In this document: positions 11,361 to 23,765 of the stretch, piece by piece
How positions within the stretch are numbered: the first letter of the stretch is position 1
Layout of the letters: each line of letters begins with the position of its first letter
Origin: Reticulitermes lucifugus
Lineage: Eukaryota; Arthropoda; Insecta; Blattodea; Rhinotermitidae
Assembly: GCA_026260175.1 (NCBI GenBank)
Contig: JAKCWW010000080.1
Coordinates: forward strand, 113,641 to 177,640
Direction of reading: 5' to 3'
Length of the DNA: 64,000 nucleotides
The notes under the pieces: generated by a model
The model's input: the letters and a program-made list of their open reading frames with translations, nothing else
Databases searched by the model: none
What the model was told of the DNA's origin: nothing
Position numbers and translations under genes: made by a program

Positions 11361-14300
11361 AATTAATCTAAATTTTATTTAAAATTTCAATTCCTACCTC
11401 ACAGAGAACATAAAGTTAATTATTAAGATAATCGGTTATTGTTATTTGGAAAATAATAGGTGTTATGATAATTATGCAAACTAGATACATAATCTCGGTA
11501 GGAAAATTAGAAAACCTTTTATAAGCTTTGGTGTTTTTAGTAGCCACTGCAAAATAAATGTATAATTATTTGCACTCCAATATAAATTATAACCTATCTA
11601 ATTATTTCAAACTTAAATTTGATTCCAACATCTTTTAGATATAATAAAATAAGTGATGATAAGAAAGGTGACAGAAGATAAGGCATAAGAACTTACAAAA
11701 CACACATCTTTGTTATTGCTGATACCTGCAGAACCAAATGTCTGGGATACTTCCTTTGGACTAACCACCTATAAATTTATTTGATATAAGTTTATTGGAA
11801 ATAGAAAGGTAGGAAGCCCGAAGAAACAATGGAAAAATCAGATTAGAACCAGTATGAATAAGGATCTGTTTTGTCTAAAATGTGCTGATAATTATAATGA
11901 AGATAGCGATGATGTGAGTCAGCAGATTCAAATATTTCACTTCATGGAAATCCAAAAGATTTGTTGCTTTCTTCGGGGACCAATTAACAGGCAACATATC
12001 TCTCTACATTTCTGTAAATGAATAACTGTCGGACGAATGGCATGTGTGACTGATATCATAAGACCCATCATGAATATGATACAACTGGAAGCGCATCAAA
12101 TTAGTAGTTTTTAATCCCGGCTAACAATAAAAACAATACAGAGGAATGTTGAATTTTGGAGATAAAGAAGTCACTGACGACATTTGTTAACAGCCTGAAA
12201 GCTTCGTATTTTAATATTTATTTTAAAACATATGGCTGCAGGGTTTAGAAATATTTAATATGGCATTATAATATCAACAAGAATTAATAACTAGTACCTG
12301 AAATGCTTACAGTTGTCATGGAACTGAGATATGTATGTGCTATGCTCTAAAAATTCAGTCAATTTTGTTGAAGTGTTATTGTGATTAGCTTGTTGCCTTA
12401 TTTTGTACGGGAACGTCTCTACATTTATACGAAAATATTAATTATAGAAGTATTAAAACACTGGATGAGCAGCAACATGTTATTTACTCTTTGTCGTGTG
12501 TAACGCAGGCATTATATCGAAATGATTCTTCAGCCTGCTAGTTCCCAAAAATATCGCCCAAAATTTTCCATAAAGGATTCAGACTTCTTGAAAAAATTGC
12601 ACATTTCCATCAAAAAATAAAATTTGAAATAGAAGTAGAAGTAGCGTGTATATTATAGTTCTTTGGTGTAGATATTTGAAATCGATGCATTTTGCTCATA
12701 TGGGTCAAGTGCATAAAATTTCATTTTAAACTAAAATTATTGACCGTTTTAATTATTAGTTTTTGAATGTGTTTTTTTTTTCGAAATACCAATGCATAAA
12801 AATATTCAGGGCATTGTCTTTGCTCGTGTGGTAGCATTGTTAAGCCAAGCTATTGTGACTATCATCGCGCTTTAAACTTCATGCCAGGAGTCAACGCGTG
12901 TGATTGCGCATAATAGGGGAAGACGAGGGGAATCACTACTGTGGTTTGGGTAACTCTAAACCTGCAGGCATTATGTGCTTGAAAGTGCAGTATTACTACG
13001 AGACGATTTGCTGTACACAAAACCCAGCCGCGAAATAACCTATGCCATTTCTCTGATTTCTGTCTGCATCTATTACCGAGTGGACTCATCCATCTACCTG
13101 AGTCTACCTCCGAAAAACGAATAACTTCCTTGAATATATACCCTTGCTGCAGATACTGGTTAGTCTTTTAAGTGCACAGTCATCAACAGCAGGAAGTCCC
13201 GTCCATATCTGAATGACGTAAGTTGATATGATCTAAAGATTTTTCATTCCTGTAGTGCAATGCAGATAGTTCGAATCCTTGAAACAGATTTTAGAAGTAA
13301 AAATACATTGCAGAAGTACAGTGTGGGAACATAGACTGGTTTAATTTAGCCACGATGGAATCTCCTATACAATCACAGAGTATAAGCTTGTGAAGAAATC
13401 GTACCCAGAGTACTCAGCCATTAGAGCAATATAAACATATTAATACGTTTCTATCAGGCCAAGGATTATTTATGCATTCCTAGACGTCTTTCAATCCACT
13501 TAATACAGTAATTTTATTAAGGAGCAGAGTCATTCTTTAGAAGGTGATCGTATTTAAGATAGCCAACAAATTGCGAGTGTTTTATGGAAACCGAAACGTA
13601 TTCACAAGATTTCGCCAATTCAGAGGGCCTGTGTAATACTTTGTCACATGTTAACTCTTTACAAGAAGAGATAAACACTTTGTTTACCTCTCAAGCTATA
13701 GAATCACCCCTGATAAGCTGCCAGAGATTACTAATATATTTGTAGCTATCTGGTCCATTAGCAGAAGAAAAATTTGCTTACCTACTGAATATCAGTCAGC
13801 AATGGAATGGCGCTTGAAATAAATATGTATCAGCCATTCACTTAGTTGCCACGATTCAGATATCGAAGGGATAAAGACCGTTATGTACTTATTGTAATAA
13901 TTTAGGAACATGTATACTACGAGTATTTTAATTACCTCTGCATTTTTAAGGATGTAAGGAAGGGAATATTTAAATATAAAGGGATCGTCACTCCAGTAAA
14001 ATATTGAGTTACATCGGCACAATTTAAACTTAAAAAATCACATATTTTGCAGGGGGAAGATATTCGGGGATTATTTACTTAAAAATAAAACAAGTTATGC
14101 GCCCGAGTACTTTGTTTGCAAAGGTATTTATAGAAATCTAAAGTACATATTTCACATCCAGACTTTCACGTAAATATGTTGAGTTGAATCCCTTTTGGCA
14201 TCCCGGAAATATTCAATATCCTTATTTTTATTCCCAAATAAACTCATAGCTAAATCATTTGTCCTTTTTTCTGTGTCCTTCACTTTATTGGTGTTACAGG

Positions 14301-16244
14301 GTTATGTGCGGACTTAGAAAATCATCCGCGGGTACTATCCGCCGGCCTACTTTTGTCTATGCTTGGCTTCGACTTCAGTATTACTCCCATATCCTTCCAG
14401 CAAGAATATCTACTGTCAAATTATCATTACCACACTTTTCTACTCCTGACAAACAGTCGTAATAAGACATCCTGTATACATCAGTGAGCATCCTCTCTTT
14501 CTCCGTTTCCAGCGCGAGGTTGATATACAGAGTGGCAAGCGAGTATCACATTCCGGACCCACAGTCGGTTATAAGTGAAAAGTAAAGAGGGCCAACCAGA
14601 TAACACCTTCTTGACTTTGTAAATAAGTTCTGACATGCAATATTTTTCTAGTTAAGATGCTCTTTACACTCAAGTTTCTATTCCAAGAAACTTTCGAATT
14701 CGCAATTTCTGCTATTACGCCCTACGCCCATTTAGTTAAAGAAACCAAAAAAAAAAAGTTTTTAAAAATAAATCTTGATTACCCGGCAGACCAAGCGATC
14801 CTATGGAAGGAGACTAACCACACAAGGCAGTGTTCACTATGGCAGCTACAGCTTGGCAAAATACGTAAATTCCAAATTTATCAAAACTAAGAACAGAACT
14901 ACAGCTTATGAAATAAAATGAGATCTTAAACAATTAGAATCGTAAGACATACAGTGAATTATTGTGGCTCATATTAAGGGTCACTCGTGCGCTCTTCTCA
15001 AGGTAGCAACAAACCTCTGTATTCCAAAATATACGGAATTTTTTGACCAACTTAGATACTTTGAACTTAAAAGATTGCGTGTGATCCATGGAGTTATTTA
15101 CATCTTGTCACGGCTTCTCTTATAAGTGACTACTGTAAACTATATTTTTCGTGTGTTAATAATTCTGCGGTGGTTTTGTTAGATTGCACATAAGAAAATA
15201 TTTTGATATACGTTTTACTGGAATCTGACGCTTTGACCCTGTGTATTTGGTTCCAGATTTGTCAAGACATATTTGAGTTGTGCTCTTCAAGCACCAAATG
15301 TCCAAGAGGAGTGAGTTCTCACACACACCTCTGAAAATGCCTAGAAACTCTCAAGAACCCTTTTACTTTTAAGAAATTCTTTATGTAGGACATCCATTTT
15401 CGTGCTTTAGCTAAGGGACTACTTTTAGTCTTGAAACCAGAAGAGAATATAAATTTTAATCATTCCTATAAAATAGTTGGCAATAATTTAACTTTAATCA
15501 GAATCCCTTATCGAAATTCATAAATACTATTTACCACATAAGTCTAGGTAAGATTCAAATTAATAAATTTTGCCTGTTAGCTTAAGACTTAAAATTTATT
15601 GTGCCATTTCTTAATATCTTAAAAGTGGTATGTAATATTGTGACCATTACCATTTGCAAAATTTAACCTCTGCCCATTGCCTCAAGATTTTTAACTCTTG
15701 AGAGCAGACGGAGAATAAATAGTGAATTTTAAGAAATTATTCAATTATATACTTCAGAATTGAAAAACGTCTACTTTTACGGGAAATAAACACAGTTGTT
15801 GCCGTAATAAAGGAAACAATTATTTTAAATACCTTCACTTTGTATCCTGACAGGAAATCTTGGCCCAATAGTAACAGCTATTTTGCGTAATGTTCAGTCC
15901 ACTAACAGTAAGTACGATTCAGGATAATTTATGACTTTGTACTTCATCATCTAAGTTATATACCATTTGTGTAAGTTACGCTATGTGTGAGCTACACGTC
16001 GGTCATCTGGGAGATAAGCATTGAGGTCAAAGAAACAGTAGAGTCTAGAGTATTATAATATAACTTGCGGAGTTTTTCTCTCAGGTACGAGCTGAGACTG
16101 AAGAAAGAGTTGAGTGCCGATCATATAACAGAATATAACTTGCTGATGTGGCAGCACTCCGATATAACAGATTAACTCTTGAGTTGCTCTAGTAATAAAG
16201 AAAGGACGGGTAAAAAAGTCCGTGGAGTAGCGCATGAATATTAC
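11361..16244. other. Long stretch without recognised genes
   Basis: Mostly featureless AT-rich DNA. At 11800-11865 a frame reads 'VGSPKKQWKNQIRTSMNKD', resembling the 'GRP...W.D.I' block of LINE C-termini, but alone it is too short to call. At 13320-13350 'CGNIDWFNLA' weakly resembles the DWI.LAQDR block. A GC-richer patch at about 12830-13110 has no recognised content. Other open frames are under 80 codons. Confidence 0.5.
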
Positions 16245-16415
16245 TGGTGTTAGTGAGTAATCCGTAATAGTTGGTGTTAATCAAAATAAATCCATAATAA
16301 TAAATATCGGTCGATAATAATGGCCAGTAAATGATGTTAATCTCTAATAATCAATAGTGATCGATAGTAACAGAAGATAAGCGATAGCAATCGGTATTAT
16401 TCGATAATCATCTTA
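16245..16415. repeat. Degenerate short-unit tandem tract (GATAATAAT/GATAGTAAT-like)
   Basis: Units resembling 'cgataataat', 'cgatagtaac' and 'aatcggta' recur irregularly over about 170 bases, with spacing near 8-20 bases. This looks like an old, heavily mutated simple repeat. Confidence 0.5.
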
Positions 16416-17584
16416 ATGCACGAATATTGGTAGAAGTGTGACAGATGGAATTAGTGTTTCCATTGATATAGGAATATAGAATGGACTGCAGTCTGATATT
16501 GTTTGTTCGGTTCTTATGTTACCGTTTTTCGGTGCATTATCGCGTGAATATTTTTGCGGTGTGTCACCTAACATGCACATGGCTAGGTAAGCAATAATAA
16601 ACCAGGATTACTTCTAACCTAGCGAAGTGTATGCGGTTGTTGCCAGTCTTAGGAGGCCGCGTACGTCTTCCAAATTCGTATCTACTGGCAGTCATCCTCG
16701 TCGTCATCTTGTGTTACTGGGTAACCAGTAAATGAAAGAGCATTACAATCACACAAACGTCACCAACATCAGAACATAATGCACATCCGATAGCACATAT
16801 TGCCCTACGTGTAATGTCAATTTACCTATCAAAGTTTACGTTTTATGTATATTAAATTCCAACCTCATAGAAAAGGAACTGTGTTCCCATTACAAAGACA
16901 AATGTTTAATGTTGTTTAGGAAAATAACAACTGTTTGCGCTGAGAATCATACATCTTACAAAACACATAAATTCCTTAGCAAAATTCAGCTTTTCGGAGT
17001 GTTACAACATGTAATGCATTTAGCAAATTATCTTCCATGAATTGTGCAAACAGAAGAGTCGCTCAGGAAGCAGAGACTACGTGTTTCCGAATTTTAATTA
17101 TTAATGCTAATATACAGTACGATTAGTCGCACTAGTCTAATACATTGCGACAATAGGAAACTCCCTATCGTTAGGATAAATAAATGTGCTCTCTTTTGTA
17201 AGGTTTTTTTTTTATCGTCAGTGTACTGTCTTAAATACCGCAGAACGCACCCTGTGAAACGGCTGGGAGGGGCGACAGAAATTAACTGGGGAATCTACAT
17301 TGTATATGAGCGAAGAATGATTAGGGCAGTTAAATACTAGCATCTCGACGGGGGTGAATCTTAAAGGCCAAGTCGAGTTGTAAAAATGTTTATCTCTTTA
17401 CGCCCACCACTACCACCCTACCTTCTTTACGAGAAAATTCTAAGCACGGAGGAAGCTTAACTACCGTTTAAACTATTACAATCTGAGATTCAGAGCAGTT
17501 ACAACAGTGTAGGCTATATTTTAATTCTATCGTAAAAACAATGGTATTCGTGGAATTCTAACTGAGATAAAGTTACATTCACAA
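16416..17584. other. No recognised gene
   Basis: Nothing convincing. A small hairpin (ttactgg...ccagtaa, 16714-16731) is the only structure noted. Confidence 0.5.
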
Positions 17585-17846
17585 CATGAAGGCATAAAGG
17601 GGAGTAGAGGTATAGCTCCGCTCGTTCTTAATTTCGTCACAAGATTGAGGTGGGTGGTCAGCTTCACGTCCCAGCTGTTATGTCCACGAGAAAAGCGCCT
17701 CCGATATTCGTTTAACTGGAGCCTTGGTGGGCCTGGCAGCCGGTCTGGACTTACGGAGAAGAGAAAACTGTTGTCTCTCAACATGAGTTGTCGGTAGTAA
17801 AGCCCGTAGTCTAGTGGCTAATACCGACTGTGTTATCCCGACTAGT
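17585..17846 (-). repeat. tRNA-headed SINE, family C
   Basis: On the minus strand the head begins near 17846 with 'cgggataacacagtcggtat', an A-box-like sequence. The B box appears degraded. The body includes 'gtccagaccggctgccagg' and 'gacgtgaagctgaccaccc' and ends 'ccctttatgccttcatgttg'. The same body occurs at 7915-8211 (-), 11193-11360 (-), 46794-47070 (+) and 61831-62146 (+). Confidence 0.75.
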
Positions 17847-18049
17847 GCATTTCCAATTAAGACTTGCATCAGTTTAGCGAATCTAAAATTTTCTCTCTGA
17901 TTCTATCAATATTTCTGTAGAAACTGTATTCATTAATATTTAGTTTTCACACAGTGCATTATATTTTGCACACGAAGCGCAGCGTTCTTAGGCAGTTAGC
18001 CGAAATCGTGTATTTTTCACTAATTATGGTATAATGTTTTAAGAATTCC

Positions 18050-19262
18050 TTGTAACTAGATTGCGACTTATCAGACGTAATACTGATCACATATTCTGCG
18101 TCTGTCAAATACTTGAGGAACAACGAGAATTAAAGCGGGACGTACGTCAGTTATTTATAGACGTTAAGCAAGCCTTGTGTAATATTCTCATCGAGTTTGA
18201 TTTATTAAGAAAATTCTTAGATAAGTGCACTAAAACCTATATTCAAGTCCGGATAGTTGAACATTTGTTTGAAATTTTTTTATTCCCAACTATCTGAAAA
18301 AAAAGAGACGCCTTATCGTCATTGCTTTAAAAGCTTTAAAACAAGCCAGGAGAGATTGGAATTGAAGGGGACACATTGGCTTGTGCTCTACGTTGATGGT
18401 ATTAATTAACTGACGACAATACTCGTATACGTATTATAATGAAAGACGAATTTTTCTATTAAGGTTGTGATCTAGAAGTAAATACTGAGAAATCTGAACA
18501 TATGTTCACGTAACATGAAGAGAATGCAGGAATATATTACAACATAATGAGTTTTAAAAAATTTAAAAATATAGCAAAATTGAAATATTTGGGAAAAATA
18601 TAACGAATCACACTTTATGCATAAAGCAATTAAATCAAATTAAATTGAAGGAATGTCTGCTACCAATCCGTGTAGAATATTTCTTATTCTAGTTTAATAT
18701 ATGAAACACAAATTTTAAAATAGAGAATTATCATTTTGTCTGTTGTTTTATTTGGGCGTGTAATTTGAAGGCTCATATTAAGGAAAGGGCATAGAGTAAG
18801 AGTCTTCGAGAATAGGGTGCTGAGGAAAATATTTGGGCCTAAGATGGAGGAAGGAACAGAGGATTGGAGGAAACTGCATAATTATTTGCTTCGTAATATC
18901 AATTGTACACCAAATATAATTATTTAAGTGATTAAATCAAGGAGGATGAGATAGACGGGATATGGGGCACATGTGGAAGAGAGAAGAAATGCATACAGGG
19001 TTTTGGTGGGAGACACTGAAGGAAAACTCCACTGTGAAGACACAGGCCTAAATAGGGTTATAATAACAAACTTGATCTTCAAGAAATAAAATAGGAGCGC
19101 GTGGACTGGATTAAGCTGGCGTGAGATAGCGGCAAGTAGTGGGTTCTTTTACATAAAGTAATAAACTTTCTCGTTCCATAAAATACGGGAAATAATTTGT
19201 TGAGTAGCCGAGGAATTATCAGATCTTTAAGAAGGACTCTGCTCTATTGAGTGAGTAAAATT
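18050..19262 (+). pseudogene. Longest LINE relic: reverse-transcriptase ORF fragment to 3' tail
   Basis: About 1.2 kb of a non-LTR retrotransposon ORF, with its order preserved. An open stretch at 18061-18297 contains 'TDHIFCVCQILEEQRE' and 'RQLFIDVKQA', matching RT block A with its Asp kept. At 18380-18406 'LVLYVDGIN' occupies the place of the catalytic Y-A-D-D box, so YADD has become YVDG and one of the two metal-binding Asp residues is lost. At 18478-18500 comes 'EVNTEKSEHMFT', then 'IAKLKYLGK' near 18575, 'RVRVFENRVLRKIFGPKM' at about 18798-18850, 'RKLHNYLLRNI', 'VIKSRRMR' near 18935, and the tail around 19230. Stops and frameshifts are frequent. The endonuclease domain and 5' end are absent. 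It is non-functional but is the best guide here to the parent family. Confidence 0.85.
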
Positions 19263-22200
19263 TGTAAATGCCTTCCTGGAAAGAAATCCCAAAGCAGCCT
19301 ATCTTTGCTGGTCAAATGAATAAACATATGACCAGAGAGCTTAACAAAGTAAGGTTTCTGAATTTTCTAACGTGATTTATTTTGAAAATTTCTGCAAGTT
19401 TTGAAATATGGTAGTTTAAAATATTAACCAGTACGACATGCTGAAAGTATTATACGGTTATTAGATCTCTTTGTATTGCACATCAAACCTACATCTAGGC
19501 CTTGTATAGTACTTATATCATAAGCGTGTTACTATTCACTTACTACATTCTTTCAGCATAATAAATCATTACACTCTACCCCTCTCTGTGAAGAACTGGA
19601 GCTTATAAAATATCGACTTCGAGAGCTTTGAAGGAAGAGTTAGAAACTTCAAGGGTAGTTTATTCTATTCTGGGCCCAAACGCTAGGTAAAGAAAGAGAA
19701 CTCCTTCTATTCGCTTGAAGCTGAGGACCTTAAACTTATTTTCTTCCCTCATCTTCCATTTTCAAGCCTTGGTTGCTGCTCCGCTTTGGAGATAATTAGA
19801 ACTTCAGAATTTCATTACCTGGACAGAGACGCGGAGGAAAGAGGGCCTAGCAAGATTATTTTAAAAGAGATACGAAATTACCTGATTAAAGGAAAGCATC
19901 ATTAAGACAAGCAAAGGTAATTAGCGAAACAAAAAGAAAGGCAAAAAAGAGAAGAGAGCTTAAGGGGAAAAATGAGAACACGTAGATGCCAAGCGAAGTA
20001 CAAAAAAACACAAGACCGTAGTAAGTGTCAGACGAACAACGTACAACATATCTGTTTCAAGGATTAAGTGTATGCTGGAGTGGGTAAAGAACTTGTAGAA
20101 AAATGTGGATACTTGACAAACTAACAAGGCTTCTTATCTAAATCTGCCCTTAAAATCCAAGTCCACGCTTGTAAACTAATTTAGTGTTAAGTAAAACATG
20201 GCGCAGTCACACTAATAATGTGTATATTTCAAAAAGACGTCACTTCCAGTTCACACATTCTCTAAAATTTAAGTATCATAAATCAGATTGCAGATATAGC
20301 GAGAGGCAGACAGCGAGAGATAGAGGGAGAAAGTTGAATTTGTAGGAAAAGGCACAAAGCAATTAAGTATTTTCTACACAGGCAATTCAATACGCCTAAG
20401 GTTGATAATAGTTACGTATTGAGATTTGTTCATTTCTTGACCAGTATGAGGACAACGTTGATGCGTCTTTTGTATAGATTGCTTTACGTCAATATACCAA
20501 ACGTACATATGACGTAGCATGAAATTAGATCCTGGAATGGTAATAAATACAAAACACTTTAATGTCACTAACCTGGACAGACTTAAAAATTATGAAGTTA
20601 TGGATTTGATGACGGAAGCATTCTTATTTTCTATAAAAGAAAGTGCAGGCAGAAGAAGTCAGCAGACAGAAGGTATTGTAAACTCCAACACGATTAATAA
20701 TATACATATAAGCCAGGGGAGCAAAAATTTTTCAAAAAACGTCCTAAAATTTTTAGGCGCCAGAATGGTGACATGAAGAAATTTCCATACAAAAGACCCA
20801 CAAATAATAGGCGCCACCGTACAAAATTTAGTAGCTCCGGCGAGTTGGAGGTAGGGTTTGTGCACCTTGGTCTAAGATTTAATTAACCGAAATATTAGGC
20901 ACAGCATTTGTAATGTAAAAATTTAAAAAATGTATGAAGTTTTGTTATAAGGTATGAGTTACTTTAACGCTATGCTTTTGAGGGACGAGGTAATCTTATG
21001 CTGTGGCTGGTAACTGGTTTCACCTTAAGTGACAATGAGGCTAAACGAATATAATTTGTTCTTTTCAACCAGGACGTAATTTTCCAACTTGTTTTACTTC
21101 TCACAAGTTTTCGTTGCTTCCGACGTGATATGTTAATGATGATGATGAAGCTGTATTTCTTTGTGTTTTGCTTAAAGACACTCTTAGTAACTCAGATTTT
21201 GTAGCGTCTAGTAATAGGATAATTACAGAATAATGAAAACAACTCTTATAAATGGGGGCTGTTGTAATATAATTTGAGAAGCTATTTGAACCAGTGACTG
21301 CGTAAAGTCACGAATATTTCAGTCGGGCTGACGTGCCCACAAGTTCGAACCCGGGGACTTTTAAATATGTAGGAATGCTACTTTTTCTATTCTATTATTT
21401 TTAAGCGTTAAACTACATATAACAGTGTAAAGCTTATGGTGACTTCAGAGGCACGCTGCAAAGTTGATTACAATTGACTTATGAACCATCTAAAATCTAC
21501 ACAAGAAACAGACAAGAAGTAAGGGTAGAAGAGTGCATGGACGTGAAAGTCGTGGGTGAAATGAGAGAAAATTTATTTTGGAGTGTAGGACTAGGGGAAA
21601 GAAAGACATAGGTTTCTTATGTTTCCAGGCTTCGCCCGCTCATCCTTCTTTTACGAATGGAATTAATATACAGACATTAGACTGGCGTGAAGTTGTGGCT
21701 GCAGACAGGGGCCCGCGGGATTTTGAGCTGTTGGTTAATTTAAAAGAAAAAAATTATCTACATTTTGTATTCATATTAAGTGCACCTCACAGAAAACGCA
21801 GTGTACTACCATTAGAAAGAAAAATATTATTGCTGTATATGTCAGTGTTCCGCAGACTTTCTGGTTTGAAGAATTCCTTAAAAATTTCACAATTTCTGAG
21901 GGTTCTGTTCCAAAATGTTTCCCACGACGAATAAAGAAAAAAAAACTTTTTATGACTGGAATTAATTCGTATCTTGGACCCCCGGCTCACAAACACGTCC
22001 ATAAGGAAGCAGTCCCTCTTTATTGTTAGAATCATACGAACACGTAAATAAACTGCATTGGCAAGACTCATATTTCTTTCATGTTAAATGCTGCGATAAC
22101 CCAAAGTAGGCCATAAAGTGTTAGGGCCAATAAAAATATTTTAAAACTTTTTTTAAGTCAGAGATTCACCACAGGCGTGGGTAGGTGTTTGGTTCGTTAC

Positions 22201-22936
22201 ACTGCTTTAATTTTGGGTATTGCCCATTTTCTTAGGTCCATTTTATATAATTCATGACGTGGGACGCACTTCCTGAATAGTGAAAATTAAGTTACAATTT
22301 AAAATATGAATAATATATCAACATTGGTCTAAAGGAAATTGTTTACTTCAGATGGGAATAGATCCTACAAAGGACGTTATGTGTATATAAATATAAATAA
22401 ATGAGAAAGAAAATGACTATTGGATTCATGTGGCTCGGAATATATTCCATTTCGAATTCTTGGAAAAACGATACTGAAGCTTCGAGTTTTGTAACAATCG
22501 GATAACTTTCTGATAGATGAGCTCCTACAGTCTGTTCAAGAAAGAATGCTCTTAAGAGTTAATTTGAAAATTGCTTACTTCAGTTTAGGAAGAAAGAACT
22601 ATTTCTCTCTTAAATAGACAAATCGAAATGCAAGTCAATCTAGAACATCCAAAATAACCTACGTTATGAACTTTGAATTAGAATTAAGGGCTTCTATGAA
22701 AACAAGGTCTCAGTTAAGGGTTCAGTTGGATGTCCCTAAAACGCAACAACGATAAGATCCATGTTCAAGGTGGACTAGAATAAATGTGCGTGAAATTGTG
22801 TGATACCGTAGGCAATGATTTTGAGAAACGGGTGTTGGAAACGCAAACTCTTTCTTCTTGTTCGTCTCTGCTCAATCTAGATCCCACCTCGTAAATTCAC
22901 GTGACTTGCTAACACATGAAGCCGTCTTCAGTTCTA
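19263..22936. other. Long stretch without recognised genes
   Basis: No recognised gene. Two GGCGCC sites (20756-20761, 20810-20815) sit in a weak inverted arrangement with 'aaaattttt' and 'aaaattt' outside them. A B-box-like 'gttcgaacccggg' at 21344-21356 may be the last trace of a tRNA-headed SINE. The 118-codon frame at 21578-21934 (+) matches nothing I know. Confidence 0.45.
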
Positions 22937-23040
22937 TTCGTGGTCTGACAATTTGGCTCCCCCCGCTTGCTCCGCCCCGAGCACCCTTCAACAACCAGCT
23001 ACCCAATAGTAATTAACTGGACCCCCCGGACAGGTAAGGG
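22937..23040 (+). promoter_or_regulatory. GC-rich patch ending in a splice-donor-like site
   Basis: Within strongly AT-rich surroundings this patch is rich in C and contains 'gctccccccgcttgctccgc' and 'ccccgagcaccc', including a CCGCCC GC-box-like word. It ends at CAG|GTAAGG (23031-23039), a near-ideal metazoan 5' splice donor. It could be a non-coding first exon with its promoter, or just a fragment of an unknown repeat. No coding potential or TATA box is evident. Confidence 0.15.
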
Positions 23041-23442
23041 AGAACATGCACGGAATCTAATATAGAAAATGGATCAAACTGACTATTATACACGTTGTGA
23101 GTCGAAACACAAAGCATAAAAATGTGAAACTATCCATGCTGAACCGAAGTCGGCCCATATATATATATATACGTACCTAATATTAAGGTATAATATTGTC
23201 TCTATTCTGTGAAAATGAAATGTCAGTTAATTAAGTAATATATTAATAGGGTGGTCATATAATATTAGGTAATAACTTATCTGACATTTGTTTGTAGCAG
23301 ATCTTTTTTATAAATTACTAAGGACAAAAATTTTAAAAGTATGTCGCGTAAACGATAAGTTTAGACTATGTTTGCATTTCTTATTACGTAAACGTCAATT
23401 TTCATTTTGCTTGGTTTAGCATCACATAATGAAATCATAAGG

Positions 23443-23765
23443 GGTGTCGCACGCATTCTTAGCATCACTACTAGAGGTGTTGCACGCATTATTAGCATCA
23501 CTACTAGAGGCAAGTTCGATTCCCGATGGTGTCATTGGAATTTTTCATTTACATAATGCTTTCGGTCGCACTATGGCCCTGGGGTCGACTCAGCCTCGAA
23601 CAGAAATGAGTACCAGGAATACTTCCTGGGGGGTAAAGGCAGCCGGTGCGTAGGGCTAACAACCTTACGACCTTCACGTGCCGATTGTCTAGAAATCTTG
23701 GAGCCTCAACCTCCTGGAATCCTAAGGGCCTGTCCAGGCCTGTAATGGGATTGCTTTACCTTTAC
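23443..23765 (+). repeat. SINE family B with a duplicated 33-bp head segment
   Basis: From about 23507 ('ggcaagttcgattcccgatgg', a B box) to 23765 the sequence follows the same body as the SINE at 41305-41610, sharing 'ggtcgcactatggccctggg', 'gattgtctagaaatct' and 'cctaagggcctgtccaggcc', and a tail 'ttgctttacctttac'. The expected A box is absent. In its place a 33-bp unit is present twice in tandem (23443-23475 and 23476-23508, two differences). This copy therefore has a rearranged 5' end. Confidence 0.8.

Noticed and set aside
13318-13400. LINE-like 'CGNIDWFNLA'
   Set aside because: Only one short block; neither the upstream WEDNIK block nor the tail could be found.
21344-21356. B-box-like gttcgaacccggg
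   Set aside because: No A box or SINE body around it; a single 13-base match is not enough.
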